Assembly: GCA_035048815.1 (NCBI GenBank)
Contig: JAUCBN010000024.1
Span: 8,306,001-8,370,000, forward strand
From: Abelmoschus esculentus
Taxonomy: Eukaryota; Streptophyta; Magnoliopsida; Malvales; Malvaceae
Length of the DNA stretch: 64,000 bases
Reading direction: 5' to 3'
Below, one piece after another: positions 21,322 through 33,201 of this stretch. The translations under genes and the position numbers were made by a program. Numbering within the stretch: the first letter of the stretch is position 1; every line of letters begins with the position of its first letter. Under the pieces are notes generated by a model, which saw nothing but the letters and a program-made list of their open reading frames with translations, was not told where the DNA came from and made no database searches.

Positions 21322-22613
21322 AAGTATATCGTGTATCATCTCCACAGGGATTGGTATACTTAATATGTCACCCTTCGTTCCCTTGCTCGTGAAAATAAAA
21401 TAAAAACACAAATAAGATGGTTTGTTTTATCTAACTAACTAAATAATTAAATAACAAAACATAAAATAAAGAGTTGAGAACGAATATAGAGAAAGTGGGT
21501 AGCATCCAGTTGTGTCAATTAGTGGATTCAATTGATCTTCTTCTTGTCCAATGCAATCGCACAATACTGCTTCGATAGTACTCCAGATACTGCCTCGGCA
21601 ATGCTGGTGCTCCTTTGCCGCTGCAATCTGTTGCTCGTGGGAAGAAGTATCAAATTTCAGCAAAGTGTCCGTAAGTGACTCCGCTCATCTCTGAGTCAAA
21701 GTATTGTTGATGCTCGGTCCTTGACGATACCTCTCTGCGTAAACCAAAGATAACCACCAACCAATCCAACACTTCTTTTAGCTGCTGAAACTCTTAACCT
21801 ACCCCTTAGTGCCTCCGCAAGGGTATAGGTCGATTTAGTGTCGCCGATACCGTACTTATCCCTTTCTTGAATCTACACTTCTCGATGCTAGATAAATAGA
21901 TTATTTGCAAACTTTCCTCTCGGGCTTGGATACAAGAACAAGGAATGGCAATAGGATAAGCAAACTCTGATTTTATTGCATAAGAACAAGAATACAAGAA
22001 TCAATCTCCTTTCACTAATATCAACAACCTTCACCTATCCCTAAGAAATTTAGAATATGTTATCGTGGAAGTACAATTCTTAGGATGAAGGGTTTTCTCT
22101 ACAAATCAGCTCTCCTAGACAATGTGGTCGGCTAGTATATTTATAGTCTTAACCTAGGGCAAACCTTTCCTAAATAGACTTCAACTTAGAGTAGGGAACA
22201 AGTCTTCTTCAAGGATTCTGATATTTCTAAGTTTGCCGCCTACCAAAAAGGGTTTCCCGCTTGGTCTTTGAATTAGGCTTTGAGCATGCTAGCCTGGTCC
22301 AATTGATGTGTTGTGTCTGCCAGAATATTCTCTATATTTTTATCTTTCAATGCGCCTCCATTGTTGGTGCTGCCACACTAGATTCTGTCGCGGCCTCAAC
22401 ATAGCTTTTCTGCCGCTTCGGCTCTGGATATTCCTCCATGTACAGAAATTGTAATGATATCTGCATTCTCTATAAATATTATCTTTGTATATGATGATAA
22501 CAGAATATCCAATATTTGAGCAAAGAGTATATGATTCGGTTTAGTGGGTGTATAATAGGTGCATAAAGTACCATAAGAAGGGCAGTAAATAACTGCCTTT
22601 TAGGAACTCATCA
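21322..22613 (-). repeat. A-m1 5' LTR, main part
   Basis: Continues the LTR to its element-orientation start at 22613 and is followed by the target duplication CGTTC. It retains the roughly 100-bp block deleted from the 3' LTR. TATA-type promoter sequence lies near 22140. Confidence 0.9.
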
Positions 22614-22939
22614 CGTTCCTTGGTGTTGCAATGGCGTCAACCCATTTAGACACGTAGTTTACTGCCAAAAGAATGTATAAATCTCCAAATGAGGATGAGA
22701 ATGGTCCCATAAAGTCTATGCTCCATACATCAAATAAATCGACCTTCAATATGTTTTGTCGTCGCATTTCATGTCGTCTGGAGATGTTCTCAGTTTTCTG
22801 ACATCGGTCGCAGGGTTGGTAAAATTCCTGATTGAAGGACTTTTGTAGCTGTCCTCATCCCTCCAAAGTGACCTCCACATGGGCCTGTGTGACAGTGATG
22901 CAGGATATCACGTTGCTCTTCTTCAGTCATACATCTTCA
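22614..22939 (-). pseudogene. pol: C1 integrase, N-terminal part
   Basis: Continues pol into integrase: the zinc-binding region (DILHHCHTGPCGGHFG) and the first core segment, with FDVWSIDFMGPF- and YVSKWVDAI-like sequence near 22640-22740. The TGA at 22937-22939 sits in a codon that is Arg in related elements (CGA to TGA). Several further stops lie between the zinc-binding region and the core. The coding sequence resumes at 11300 beyond A-m1. Confidence 0.75.
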
Positions 22940-23645
22940 GATAATTTTATCGACACAATGCTTGAACAGGTACGGTTCATCCCAGAAATATGACCGTGTG
23001 TCATGTTTGAACTTCTTCCTTCCCTGGCTAGTTATGTCAAAAGGCAAAACACCACTAACAAGAAAATTAGCAAGGTCAACATACCTCGGAATTGTCGTGG
23101 CATAAAGAATTTTCTCATCAGGAAATTCATCATGTATATCAATTTTGTCATGACATTCCAGGTTAACTTCTAGCTTGGAAAGATGATCAACAACTTGGTT
23201 CTCGGTTCCCTTCCTATCTACCACTTCTAAATCAAATTCTTGCAACATAAGTATTCATCTAATGAGACTAGGTTTGGCATCCTTTTTAGTCACTAAGTAC
23301 TTAATTGCTGAGTGATCGGTGTGAACAATAACCTTAGTGCCTATCAAGTACGATCTAAACTTGTCAAATGCAAATACCACGACAAGTAGTTCTTTCTAGG
23401 TGGTAGTATAGTTAAGTTGTGCATCATTTAAAGTACGGCTAGCATAATAAACAACATGAAAAATTTTACCTCGACGTTGACCCAAGACTGCTCCCATGGC
23501 GTAGTCGCTCGCATCACACATCAGCTCGAACGGTAGTGTCCAATCTGTGGGAACAATGATTGGTGCAGTGAACAGGCTTTGCTTCAAATCTGTGAAGGCG
23601 CCATGACATTTTTGATCGAACACAAAAGGTTAATTTTGCTGTAGC
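22940..23645 (-). pseudogene. pol: C1 RNase H region of pol
   Basis: Element orientation, from 23645: CHGAFTDLKQSL, then PFELMCDASDYAMGAVLGQR (RNase H-like domain with its first acidic residue), VVYYASRTLNDAQLNYTTT, a stop at 23396-23398, then the VHTDHSAIKY- and QEFDLEVVDRKGTENQVVDH-type end of RNase H. A conserved linker to integrase follows (FPDEKILYATTIPRY). It would degrade the RNA strand during reverse transcription. It abuts the A-plus insertion: the upstream RT resumes at 39374 after the duplicated GTAGC. Confidence 0.85.
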
Positions 23646-23867
23646 TGATAAGTGCCTAGAAGACAGTTATTTACGACCCTTCTCATGGTACTTTATGCAT
23701 CTATTATACACCAACTTGAACTGAAATATGGACTCTTTGCGCAAATATTGGATATTCCGTTATCATTACTTACAAAGTTAATATTTATAGAGAATGCAGA
23801 TATTATTACATATTTTGTACATGCAGGAATATCCAGGGCCGAAGCAGTAGTGAAGCAATGTTGAGGC
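23646..23867 (+). repeat. A-plus 5' LTR, first piece
   Basis: Begins TGATAAGTGCCTAGAAG and aligns with the first 222 bp of 38028-39373. It stops at GAGGC where A-m2 entered. Confidence 0.85.
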
Positions 23868-25221
23868 TGATAGGCGTGGTATAAGTGCTATTTTGAGTGC
23901 AAGTGTACACGTCATCAAGTAATAAAATGATAAGTATGTCATGTATCGTCTCCATAGGTATTGGTATACTTAATATGTCTTCCTTCGTTCCCTTGCTCCT
24001 GAGAATAAAATAAAAACACAAATAAGATGGTTTGTTTTATCTAACTAAATAATTAAATAACAAAACATAAAATAAAAAGGGTAGAGAACGATTATAAAGA
24101 AAGTAGGTAGGATCCAATTACGTCAATTAGTGGATTCAATTGATCTTCTTCTTGTCCAATGCAATCATATAATGCTGCTCCGATAGTACTGCAGATACTG
24201 CCTCGATAATGCTGGTTCTCTTCTACCGCGGCAATCTCTTGCTCATGGGCAAAAGTATCAAAGTTCAGTAAAGTGTCTGTAGGTGACTCCACTCATCTCT
24301 AAGTCAAAGTGTTGTTGATGCTCAGTCCTTGACGATACCTCCCGGCGTACACCAAAGATAACCACCAACCAATCCAACACTTCTTTTACCTGCTGAAACA
24401 CTTAACCTACCCTTTAGTGCCTCCACAAGAGTATAGGCCGATTTAGTGTCGCCAACACTGTACTTATCCCTTTCGTGAATCTATACCTCTCAATACTAGA
24501 TAAATAGATTACTTGCAAACTTCCCTCTCGGGTTTGGATACAAGAACTAAAATTGGCAATAGGATGAGCAAACCTTGATTTTATTGCATAAGAACAAAAA
24601 TACAAGAATCAATCTCCTCTCACTAATATCGACAACCTTCACCTATCCCTAAGAAGTTTAGAACATGTTATCGTATAAGTACAATTCTTAGGGAGGAAGG
24701 GTTTTCTCTACAAATTGGCCGGCTAGAGTATTTATAGTCTTAACCGAGGGCAAACATTTCCTAAATAGACTTCAACTTGGAGTAGGGAACAAGTCTTCTT
24801 CAAGGATTCTGATATTTCCAAGTTTCCGCCTTCTAGAAAGGTTTTCCCGCTTGGTTTTTGAATTGGACTTTGAGCATGCTAGCCTGGTCCAATTGATTCT
24901 CTGTATCTTCCAGAATATTGTCTATATTTTTATCTTTTAATGCGCCTCCATTTTTGGTGCTGCCACACTGGATTCTGCCTCGTCCAGTCTTCTGCCTCAG
25001 CCTCAACATAGCTTTTTTGCCGCTTCGGCTCTAGATATTCCTGCATGTACAGAAATTGTAATAATATATGCATTCTCTATAAATATTAACTTTATAAGTG
25101 ATGGTAACGTAATATCCAATATTTGAGCAAAGAGTTCATGATTCGGTTCAAGTTGGTGTATAATAGGTGCGTAAAGTACCATAAGAAGGGTAGTAAATAA
25201 CTGCCTTTTAGGCACTCATCA
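23868..25221 (-). repeat. A-m2 3' LTR
   Basis: 1354 bp. In element orientation it starts TGATGAGTGCC at 25221 and ends TGCCTATCA at 23868, and it is preceded by the polypurine tract. Confidence 0.9.
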
Positions 25222-26108
25222 AATACCCCCAAACTCAAACTATTTCTTGTCCTCAAGCAATGCCAAATATCAAATTGCCGAACCTTACTCCCCTTTGGTC
25301 TTACTTTTCCATCTATTCTCCTCACCATGGTCTTGTCTCTCTCTCTTTTTTAGCCACTAGTTTACCCAAGGACTTCTACTAAGAAACAAACTATAGGGCT
25401 AGGTGAGTGTGTGCGTTTAATAGACAAGGCTGATTCAATACTTTCTTAGATAAACTCTAAGTTCAAGACAAGTAGAATCTTGGATTAACTATCTTCTTAA
25501 AACAACAAGTCTTGAGCCAATTTTGGGCACCTCAAGATATGTGTTTTCTATTTCCTTCTTTTTCTTATTTATTCTTTTTCTTAACACCTATTTAGCATAC
25601 TAGAGCCAATTTCGGGCATCTCTAGAATGAAGGAGAGCAAAACTAGAGCCGGTGATAGGCACCTCTAGTTATTTTTCCAACAAGTTCTAAGTCTTTATCA
25701 CCTAAGTTTATTAAAAGAACTCCCAAATCAAACAAGTCTAAAAAGTGTTTATTTTTTGTCTAACCCTAAAGCAAGCTTCTAAGTTTTATTCCATGAGTAT
25801 CTTATGGTTATCCCTTCAAAATAGTACTTGTCCATGGTAAGGAGAAATTTTTCTATAGCCTTAAAGGAGTAAACTAAAGCAAAGCTGACATAAGGCAGTA
25901 TAAGATTACAAGCATAAATTCAAGAAAAGAGAATATTAAAAAAATCAGTAAAAATTTACTCCCTTTTATGGTAATGTCGTGGCATTGGATAGCCTCGGCA
26001 GTACTTTTGTACCTTCAATCTCCTCCAAACTAAAACCGAGCATTGTCCTCAATGCTCAAAATATAAAGAAAACAGCAAAAGAAAACAAGAATAGAAAAGC
26101 AACAGGAT
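25222..26108 (-). other. A-m2 3' untranslated region: PPT, terminal hairpin and hairpin triad
   Basis: PPT at 25222-25235; PPT-proximal hairpin at 25242-25261. 26-nt hairpins at 25511-25536 (CTTGAG/CTCAAG), 25600-25625 and 25643-25668 (CTAGAG/CTCTAG). The layout matches A-m1 almost base for base. TGTCGTGGCA lies near 25976. Confidence 0.7.
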
Positions 26109-27644
26109 TTAAATAAATTCTAATTGTGATTTAGAAGAGCTGCTGGAAATAGCCTCCCTCCTAGGTATTCCTGCTGATGCTTTCATTCTTGATCCTGTTC
26201 TAGTGATTGTTGTGCTTTTGCCTACCGGGGTGGCTGTACTCTGGTGGACGTTTGTTTCTGCAGTGGGGCTATAACTTCATCTTCATCCTCTTCGTCATCC
26301 GTATGCATCACCTCTGTTTCTCCCCCAAACTCGGTAGTTGGTATCCTCTCTTGGGTATGTGATGAGCTCTCATGGACATACTCATCGATCTGTCTAGAGA
26401 GACTATCTTCAGAAAAGCTATCGATGGAAATAGGATTTTTTGTGAAGAGTTGAAGACAGCTCTCCTCTTTGATGGTCGCCTGCTGCTGGATGATGTGGTA
26501 GCTGTGCCCGCAGGTCTAGATGGGCCGGCAGCGTAAAACTGTTGTTGTGGCCTAGCAGTAAAGAATGGTCTAGGCCATGGAGCAGGTGTTGTCTCTATGT
26601 GTAGGGCGGTAGTAACGAAAATGTTGGGAGGGAAATTTGGAAACTGCATCCCATGGGTGGGAAAGTTCTGGGTCAGCATATTAGCAAGGGTGTTGTTGAA
26701 ATCTCTCTGATATTCTATGTAGTATTGTTGACAAAGGTCCATGGCTGACATTCTCTACAAAATCTCCTGGTATGAGTCTGCTGCGGCAGGGGCTTTGGCA
26801 TTGTCAGGTGCTTCTGCTGTATACTACCCTCTGGCAGTAAAGTCAGCGGTGAATTGTTGAGGTGTTTCCTGCACTGGATCTGCGTAGGTGATCTGCATCA
26901 CTCTGTGGCAGAATTCTTTTGTCCAGCCTTGCCTTTGTGACGTGTATTCTTCGGTTGCTTCTATCGGGACACCTTCAGCAATGCATAGAGCAAAGATTAA
27001 ACTAGGGAAATATAATGGACCTCGTTCTTTCTTACCGCACTCATAGATCTCTTGAAGAATGATCTGTCCAACATTGATAGTTCTTTTGTTTTTGATTGAG
27101 TGAATGAGCAGCAATCTTTTTCTGTCAACTGTGCTATTGTGAGAGGTGGGCATGAAGTGTCGCTTGATAAACGTGCACCAAAGCTTTGCTTCGGGTTTAA
27201 GGCTGAGCCTTGTTACACAACCCCTATGGGCATCGGTTTCCCATGGGGTGTTGTCGTAGCAAAGTTCGTCCTTGATAGCCTCGTATTCCTCGATATTGGC
27301 TACAAATCACCATGCTCATCACATATGGAGATCACGCCGTAGTAATCGTTGATTGCCTCGGCATCAAGTTTCACAGGCTTGCCCCGGCAGTAGACGAACA
27401 ACGTGTCCTTGTTCGGGCAGTACGCATAGAATTCTCTGAAAATTGTTGCATTCGCTATGGGAGGTTGGAGGCAGAATTTCTCCCAATCCTGGTCTTCGAT
27501 TCTGTCGAACAAGAATTGGTCGCTTCCGTAGTTTTCTTCAATAGTTTACTGGAATCCTTGTTCCTTCCATAATTGTCGTCCAACAAAAGATCTTTGGAAG
27601 CGTTCTACTACGTTGCTGCTGGCGAATCGTCTATATGCTGCCAT
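26109..27644 (-). pseudogene. A-m2 3' ORF, putative plant transposon protein type (broken)
   Basis: Starts MAAYRRFASSNVVERFQRSF at 27644. Stretches QDWEKFCLQPPIANATIFRE and LFVYCRGKPVKLDAEAIND correspond to A-m1 and show the intact form of codons that are stops there. The middle (RRLLLIHSIKNKRTINVGQI, FPSLIFALCIAEGVP) is shared with the C-family protein. The tail is Ser-rich and ends with a stop at 26109-26111, a few codons beyond the A-m1 end. Several stops and at least one frame change (around 26310-26450) break it. Function unknown. Confidence 0.6.
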
Positions 27645-27799
27645 GAATGTCGATGAGATGTTCTTGAAGATAAGTAGTAAGAATATGGGTAGGAATACAG
27701 AGAGTTCTAAAAAGTTCAAGATGTAGTGAGAGCAAGATTGTTCAAGAAAGTAAAGATAACAAGAATGCAAAAGTAAATATTGCACAGAACTAAATCTGC

Positions 27800-27806
27800 T
27801 TATATA
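27800..27806 (-). promoter_or_regulatory. A-m2 internal TATA box before the 3' ORF
   Basis: Minus-strand CCTATATAAGC, about 155 bp upstream of the 3' ORF start, matching the boxes in A-m1 and A-m3. Confidence 0.5.
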
Positions 27807-28143
27807 GGCTGTAAAAATATGACTGTTAAAAATATTAGCCGTTAGGCATTTACTGCCTTGATGCACAGTTACTGCCGCGGCGGATTTCTCGGCAGATAGC
27901 CGTTATACTGTTTCTGCCCGTTGGCAATTTTGCGGCCTCTGACACAGTGCTGCCATGGCAGCAGACTTCCTACTGTGACAAAATTTTCCTGTATTCATAA
28001 CTTTAAAAAATTAAAAATACTAAAAATATAAAATGCTGAAAATAAAGAATGATTAGCAACAAAATATTGAAAATAACAAAAATACTGAAAGAAATAATAT
28101 AAAAACTAATCCTAATATAATAATTAAAATTGAAGGGAAGAGA
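27807..28143 (-). other. A-m2 spacer between gag-PR and 3' ORF
   Basis: Non-coding, similar to 15086-15451. GC-rich CCGCGGCGG and CTCGGCAGATAG near the TATA box, A-rich near the gag-PR stop. It has no RT or integrase remnant. Confidence 0.55.
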
Positions 28144-30712
28144 TTAGGTTACTTGAGGTATGCATTTGAATGCATCTCCCACTTTCGTTATCTCACTCTG
28201 GCCTGTATCTGTCTTCATGAGTTGGCCTGTCGCTTTGGTGCATTCGGCTTCTCCTTTGGGTTTTATTCTTTTGCCAAACAGTCTGCCGAGCGTGCTGCCC
28301 ATGTAGGATGTTTTAGTACCCTTATTTGGTTTATGGAGAGCCTTACATTCTACTGGAGCATCTGAATTCGGAATATTGTGGAAGGCGTTCAACTTGATTA
28401 TTGATCATTTATTCATATTGTGAGCTCGCCATTTTCCATATCAATGATGGTGCGTCTAGTAACAAGGAAAGGTCGACCCAATATGATCGGTGCATTGTTG
28501 TTAGCTTCACAATCAAGGACAAGAAAGTCGGCAAGAAATATGAACTTGTCAACTTTTACCAGAATGTCGTCAATTTTACCTTCAAGATGCACGTAAGACC
28601 GATCCGCAAGTTAGAGCAGTACTGTTGTTGGTTTTACCCGTCTAATTCCGAGTTTTTGAAAAACTGATTTGGGCATTAAGTTGATGCTTGCTCCCAAGTC
28701 ACATAGGGCATTTCCTTTATAATCATATCCAATTGCATAGGGAATTGTGAAGCATCCAGGATCTTTTAGTTTGGGTGGCATACGATTATGCAGCATGGCC
28801 ATGTAACCTTCAGTGGCTGCCACTGTTTCAAATTCTCCTAGTCTTCGCTGTTTGGATACTATGTCCTTTAAAAACTTGGCATAGTTGGACATTTGTTCAA
28901 TAGCCTCAACTACTGGCAAGTTAATATGGACCTGCTTCAGGATGTCTAGGAACTTTTGAAATTGGTGGTCATATTTCTGCTTCTTCGGCCTTTGTGGGAA
29001 AGGAGGTGGTGGTCTAATATCCTCTAGGTTTCCTTAAATATTAAGTTTTATACTTGGGGTGAATTTTTCTATAACTGCCTCGGCAGGTGGTTCTGATATT
29101 GCTGGTTCTGTTGCCTTGTTAGAGTATTCGGCAGGGTCCTGCTCAGCCTCTGAGTCCTCATGTGGTTTCTCTTCTGGTTGGACTCTTTCGATTGAGGTCC
29201 CCTCTTTATTTTTCAGCTGTAGGCCACTTCTGGTGGTGATTACTTTACATTGCTCGTGGCCTAACACCTTAGCAACTTTAGTATTGCTAGGTAAACCTCC
29301 AGGTGGTCGAGTGTTTTATCGTTGGGCAAATTGACCAACCTGGGTTTCTAAGGATTTTATTGCAGCCTCCTGGTTTTGCAGTCTCATCTCTGTTCTATTC
29401 ATGAATTTATCAGTACGCTTCATGAATCGGCTATTCTCCATCATGTAGGTATCAGGTTTTGACATGAAAACTGTGAGAGAATCGACCAGTGCATTCAGAG
29501 ACTGTTGTTGTTGTACCTCTTGCTGCGGCATGGGCTGCTAAGTGTTCTGCTGCGGCAGGTTCTGGTTCTGATGCTGAAATCTATGGGCTTGATTTATCGG
29601 ATTCAAGGCATTATTAGGGTTACACCAAGAGAAGTTCAGATGCCTTTTCCAGATGGGTTATAATTGTTGGACATCATTGGGTTGTTTCTGTTATAGTTTC
29701 CAACATATAGGCCAGTCTCCTCATCTGGCATATAATCTGATGAGTTGACTGCCTTAACCTCATGTATGCTTCTTTGGTTCTGCATATTCTGAACCATCTT
29801 GGTCAGAGAAGCCAATTGTGTTGCCACCGAACTTGATGTGTCTAATTCATGAGCTGTGGCATGGCGTCTCATTCCTCCTCGCCTCGATGTGGGAAATAGG
29901 AAATCGTTCCTTACGATTTTGTTTAGAATTTCAATGGCTTCCACGGGTGCTCTATCTAAAAGTGTCCCATTTGCGGAAGCGTCTAGCATCATCCTTGTGG
30001 AAGCATTAGTAGCATTATAGAACATGGAAACTTGCGTCCACAAGGAAAAACCATGTAAGGGGCATTTGTTTAATAGTTCTCTGTAACGCTCCCATGCCTC
30101 ATACATCAGTTCATCTTCATCTTGCCGGAATGATGTAATTTCATTATGAATGCGGTCATAAAGATTTGTTGGATTGAACCTCGTAATAAATTCTCACCAA
30201 AGTTTTTCCCAAGATCTGATTGATCCTGCTAGGATTCTATTCAACCAAGTCTTCGCCCTATCCCTCATTGAATAGGGGAATAGTTTTAAGCGCAAAATAT
30301 CCTCATGGACTCCTTGAATCTTAAAAGAGTTGCACACTTCCATGAAGGATTTAAGATGTTGCCTTGCATCTTCAGTAGCAGACCCACCAAACTGTCCAAT
30401 TGTGTTCAACATGTTGAAAATCACTGGTTTAAGCTCAAAGTGGGTTCCTTCGATCTCTGGGGTAACTACGCCAGGGTTAAATCCATTCAGATCCTCCACT
30501 AGATAGTCTCTGATAGTGGGTTGCCTCGGCAATGGTTGCGGCATTGGCTGCTGCGGCATTGGCTGCGGTAGTACATTATGATCCATAGGTGGCATTTGTC
30601 CTCTCGTTGGATCGTCCATAGTTTGGTACAGATTGCGTCTTAGATTATGTCTTGTACGTTCAATCTCAGGATCCAATTCGTACAATGGTCCACTCGGATT
30701 TGCCCTGGTCAT
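28144..30712 (-). pseudogene. gag-pr: A-m2 gag-protease polyprotein (broken)
   Basis: Begins MTRANPSGPLYELDPEIERT at 30712. The capsid-like region (FELKPVIFNMLNTIGQFGGS, MEVCNSFKIQGVHEDILRLK) is open for 172 codons, to a TGA near 30194 in a codon that is Arg in related copies. Then come WERYRELLNKCPLHGF, MMLDASANGTLLDRAP, the Gln-rich segment, a TTRSGLQL linker and protease with ALCDLGASINLMPKSVFQ (active site intact). It ends at TAA 28144-28146 after GDAFKCIPQVT, the same C-terminus as A-m1. A one-base deletion near 29650 shifts the frame in the middle, and more stops occur at the protease C-terminus. Confidence 0.85.
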
Positions 30713-30837
30713 AAATCAAATAAATAAAACTTAGTAAAAACAAAAATAAAATAGATAAAGTTAAAGTTAAAGTTAAAGTTAGATAATTAATAATTAAAGA
30801 GCAAGAAAATTAAAGAAAACAAAATTCAGTTGTCAAT

Positions 30838-30860
30838 CCCCGGTAACGGCGCCAAAAACT
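30838..30860 (-). other. A-m2 primer-binding site
   Basis: Minus-strand TGGCGCCGTTACCGGG after AGTTTT; one mismatch to the tRNA-Asp complement. Confidence 0.85.
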
Positions 30861-32230
30861 TGATAGGCGTGGTATAAGCGCTATTTTGAGTGTAAGTGTA
30901 CACGTTGTCAAGTAATAAAATGATAGGTATATCGTGTATCGTCTCCACAAGAATTGGTATACTTAATATGTCTTCCTTCGTTCCCTTGCTCCTGAGAATA
31001 AAATAAAAACACAAATAAGATGGTTTGTTTTATCTAACTAAATAATTAAATAATAAAATATAAAATAAATAGGGTTGAGAACGATTATAAAGAAAGTAGG
31101 TAGGATCCAGTTGCGTTAATTAGTGGATTCAATTGATCTTCTTCTTGTCCAATGCAATCGCACAACACTGCTCGATAGTACTGTAGATACTGCCTCGACA
31201 ATGTTGGTGCTCTTCTGCCGCGACAATCTCTTGCTCGTGGGCAAAAGTATCAAAGTTCAGTAAAGTATCCGTAGGTGACTCCGCTCATCTCTGAGTAAAA
31301 GTGTTGTTGATGTTCAGTCCTTGACGATACCTCTCGGCATAAACCAAAGCTAACCACCAACCAATCCAACACTTCTTTTTGCTGTTGAAACTCTTAACCT
31401 ACCCCTTAGTGCCTCGACAAGGGTATAGGCCGAGTTAGTGTCGTCGATACTGTACTTATCCCTTTCATGAATCTATACCTCTCGATGCTAGATAAATAGA
31501 TTACTTGTAAACTTCCCTCCCGAGCTTGGATACAAGAACAAGGAATGGCAATAGGATCAGCAACCTTGATTTTATTACATAAGAACAAGAATACAAGAAT
31601 CAATCTCCTCTCACTAATATCGACAACCTTCACCTATCCCTAAGAAGTTTAGAACATGTTATCGTGTAAGTACAATTCTTAGGGAGGAAGGATTTTCTCT
31701 ACAAATCGGCTCCCTAGACAATATGGCCGACTAGGATATTTATAGTCTTAACCTAGGGCAAACCTTCCCTAAATAGACTTCAACTTAGAGTAGGGAACAA
31801 GTCTTCTTCAAGGATTCTGATATTTCCAAGTTTGCCGCCTTCTAGAAAGGTTTTCCCGCTTGGTCTTTGAATTAGGCTTTGATCACACTATCCTGGTCCA
31901 ATTGATGCGTTGTATCTTCCAGAATATTCTCTATATTTTTATCTTTCAATGTGCCTCCATTGTTGGTGCTGCCACATTGGGTTCTGTCGCGGCCATAATT
32001 CTGCCTCGGCCTCAACACAACTTCTCTGCCGCTTTGGCTATTGATATTCCTGTATGTACAGAAATTATAATAATATTTGCATTCTCTATAAATATTAACT
32101 TTGTAAGTGATGGTAACGCAATATCCAATATTTGAGCAAAGAGTTCATGATTTGGTTCAAGTTGGTGTATAATTGGTGCATAAAGTACCATAAGAAGGGT
32201 AGTAAATAACTGCCTTTTAGGCACCCATCA
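30861..32230 (-). repeat. A-m2 5' LTR
   Basis: 1370 bp, starting TGATGGGTGCC at 32230 and ending TGCCTATCA at 30861 in element orientation. It meets the A-plus 5' LTR head to head at 32230/32231. Confidence 0.9.
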
Positions 32231-33067
32231 AAGGTCGAGGCAGAAGACAAGGCCGAGGCAGAATCCAGAGTGGCAACACCAAAATTGGAGGCACAATAAA
32301 AGATAAAAATATAGAGAACATTCAGGAAGATGCAGCGCACCAATTGGACCAGTCTAGCGCACTAAAAGCCCAAGTCAAAGACCAAGCGGGAAAACCCTTC
32401 TAGAAGGCGGCAAACTTAGAAATATCAGATCCCTTGAAGAAGACTTTTTCCTTACTCCAAGCTGGAGTCTATTTAGGAAAGGTTTGCCCTAGGTTAAGAC
32501 TATATATACCATAGCCGGCCACATTGTTTTGAAAGCCAATTTTTAGAGAAACCCTTCTCCCTAAGAATTGTACCTAACGATATTATGTTCTAAATTTCTT
32601 AGGGATAGGTGAAGATTGTAGATATTAGTGAGAGGAGATTGATTCTTGTTTCTTTGTTCTAATGCAATAATAATATCAAAGTTTGCTTATCCTATTGTCA
32701 TTCCTTGTTCTTGCATTCAAGCGCAAAAGAGAAGTTTGTAAGTAATATATTTATCTAGCATCGAGAGGTGTAGATTCACGAAAGGGACAAGAAGAATATC
32801 AATTCAATCCACTAATTGACGCAACTGGATCCTACCCACTTTCTCTATATCGTTTTCAACCTTTTATTTTATGTTTTATTATTTAATTATTGAGATAGTT
32901 AAACAAATCCACTTATCTGTGTTTTTACTTTTTTTTAGGAGCAAGAGAACAACGGGAGACATATTAAGTATACCAATCCCTGTGAAGACGATACACGATA
33001 TACTTATCACTTTATTACTTGGCGACGTGTACACTTACACTCAATTGCGCTTTTATTACACGCATTG
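32231..33067 (+). repeat. A-plus 5' LTR, second piece
   Basis: Resumes at the base after the A-m2 insertion and runs to the LTR end at 33067 (CGCATTG, decayed from CGCATCA). It contains the TATA-type sequence ACTATATATACC near 32500. Compared with 38028-39373 it has lost about 300 bp after GAAAGGGA(C/T)AAG near 32790. Confidence 0.85.
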
Positions 33068-33090
33068 AGTTTTTGGCACCGTTGCCGAGG
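33068..33090 (+). other. A-plus first primer-binding site
   Basis: AGTTTTTGGCACCGTTGCCGAGG. It carries two transitions relative to the tRNA-Asp complement TGGCGCCGTTGCCGGGG. Confidence 0.8.
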
Positions 33091-33201
33091 ATTAGAAACT
33101 AAATTTTGTTTTTCTTTATTTTCTTTCTCTTTAACCATTCTTTATCTAACTTTAATTCTAATTATTTATTTAATTGTTATTAACTTTGATTTATTTGGTA
33201 T

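Larger units (their letters stand above)
11301..22613 (-). mobile_element. A-m1: gag-PR-only Athila-type element inserted in C1 integrase
   Basis: Complete family A element on the minus strand: 5' LTR 18104-22613 (split by an insertion), PBS, gag-PR, 3' ORF, 3' UTR, 3' LTR 11301-12554. Perfect target duplication CGTTC at 11296-11300 and 22614-22618. Without the 3201-bp insertion it is 8.1 kb. No RT, RNase H or integrase sequence lies between protease and the 3' ORF, only about 500 bp of spacer. Confidence 0.9.
23868..32230 (-). mobile_element. A-m2: gag-PR-only Athila-type element inside the A-plus 5' LTR
   Basis: Complete family A element of 8363 bp: 5' LTR 30861-32230, PBS, gag-PR, internal promoter, 3' ORF, hairpins, PPT, 3' LTR 23868-25221. 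The flanking pentamers are GAGGC (23863-23867) and AAGGT (32231-32235). They differ by two transitions, and restoring either fits the uninterrupted LTR at about 38240-38260, so this is a decayed target duplication. Confidence 0.85.
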
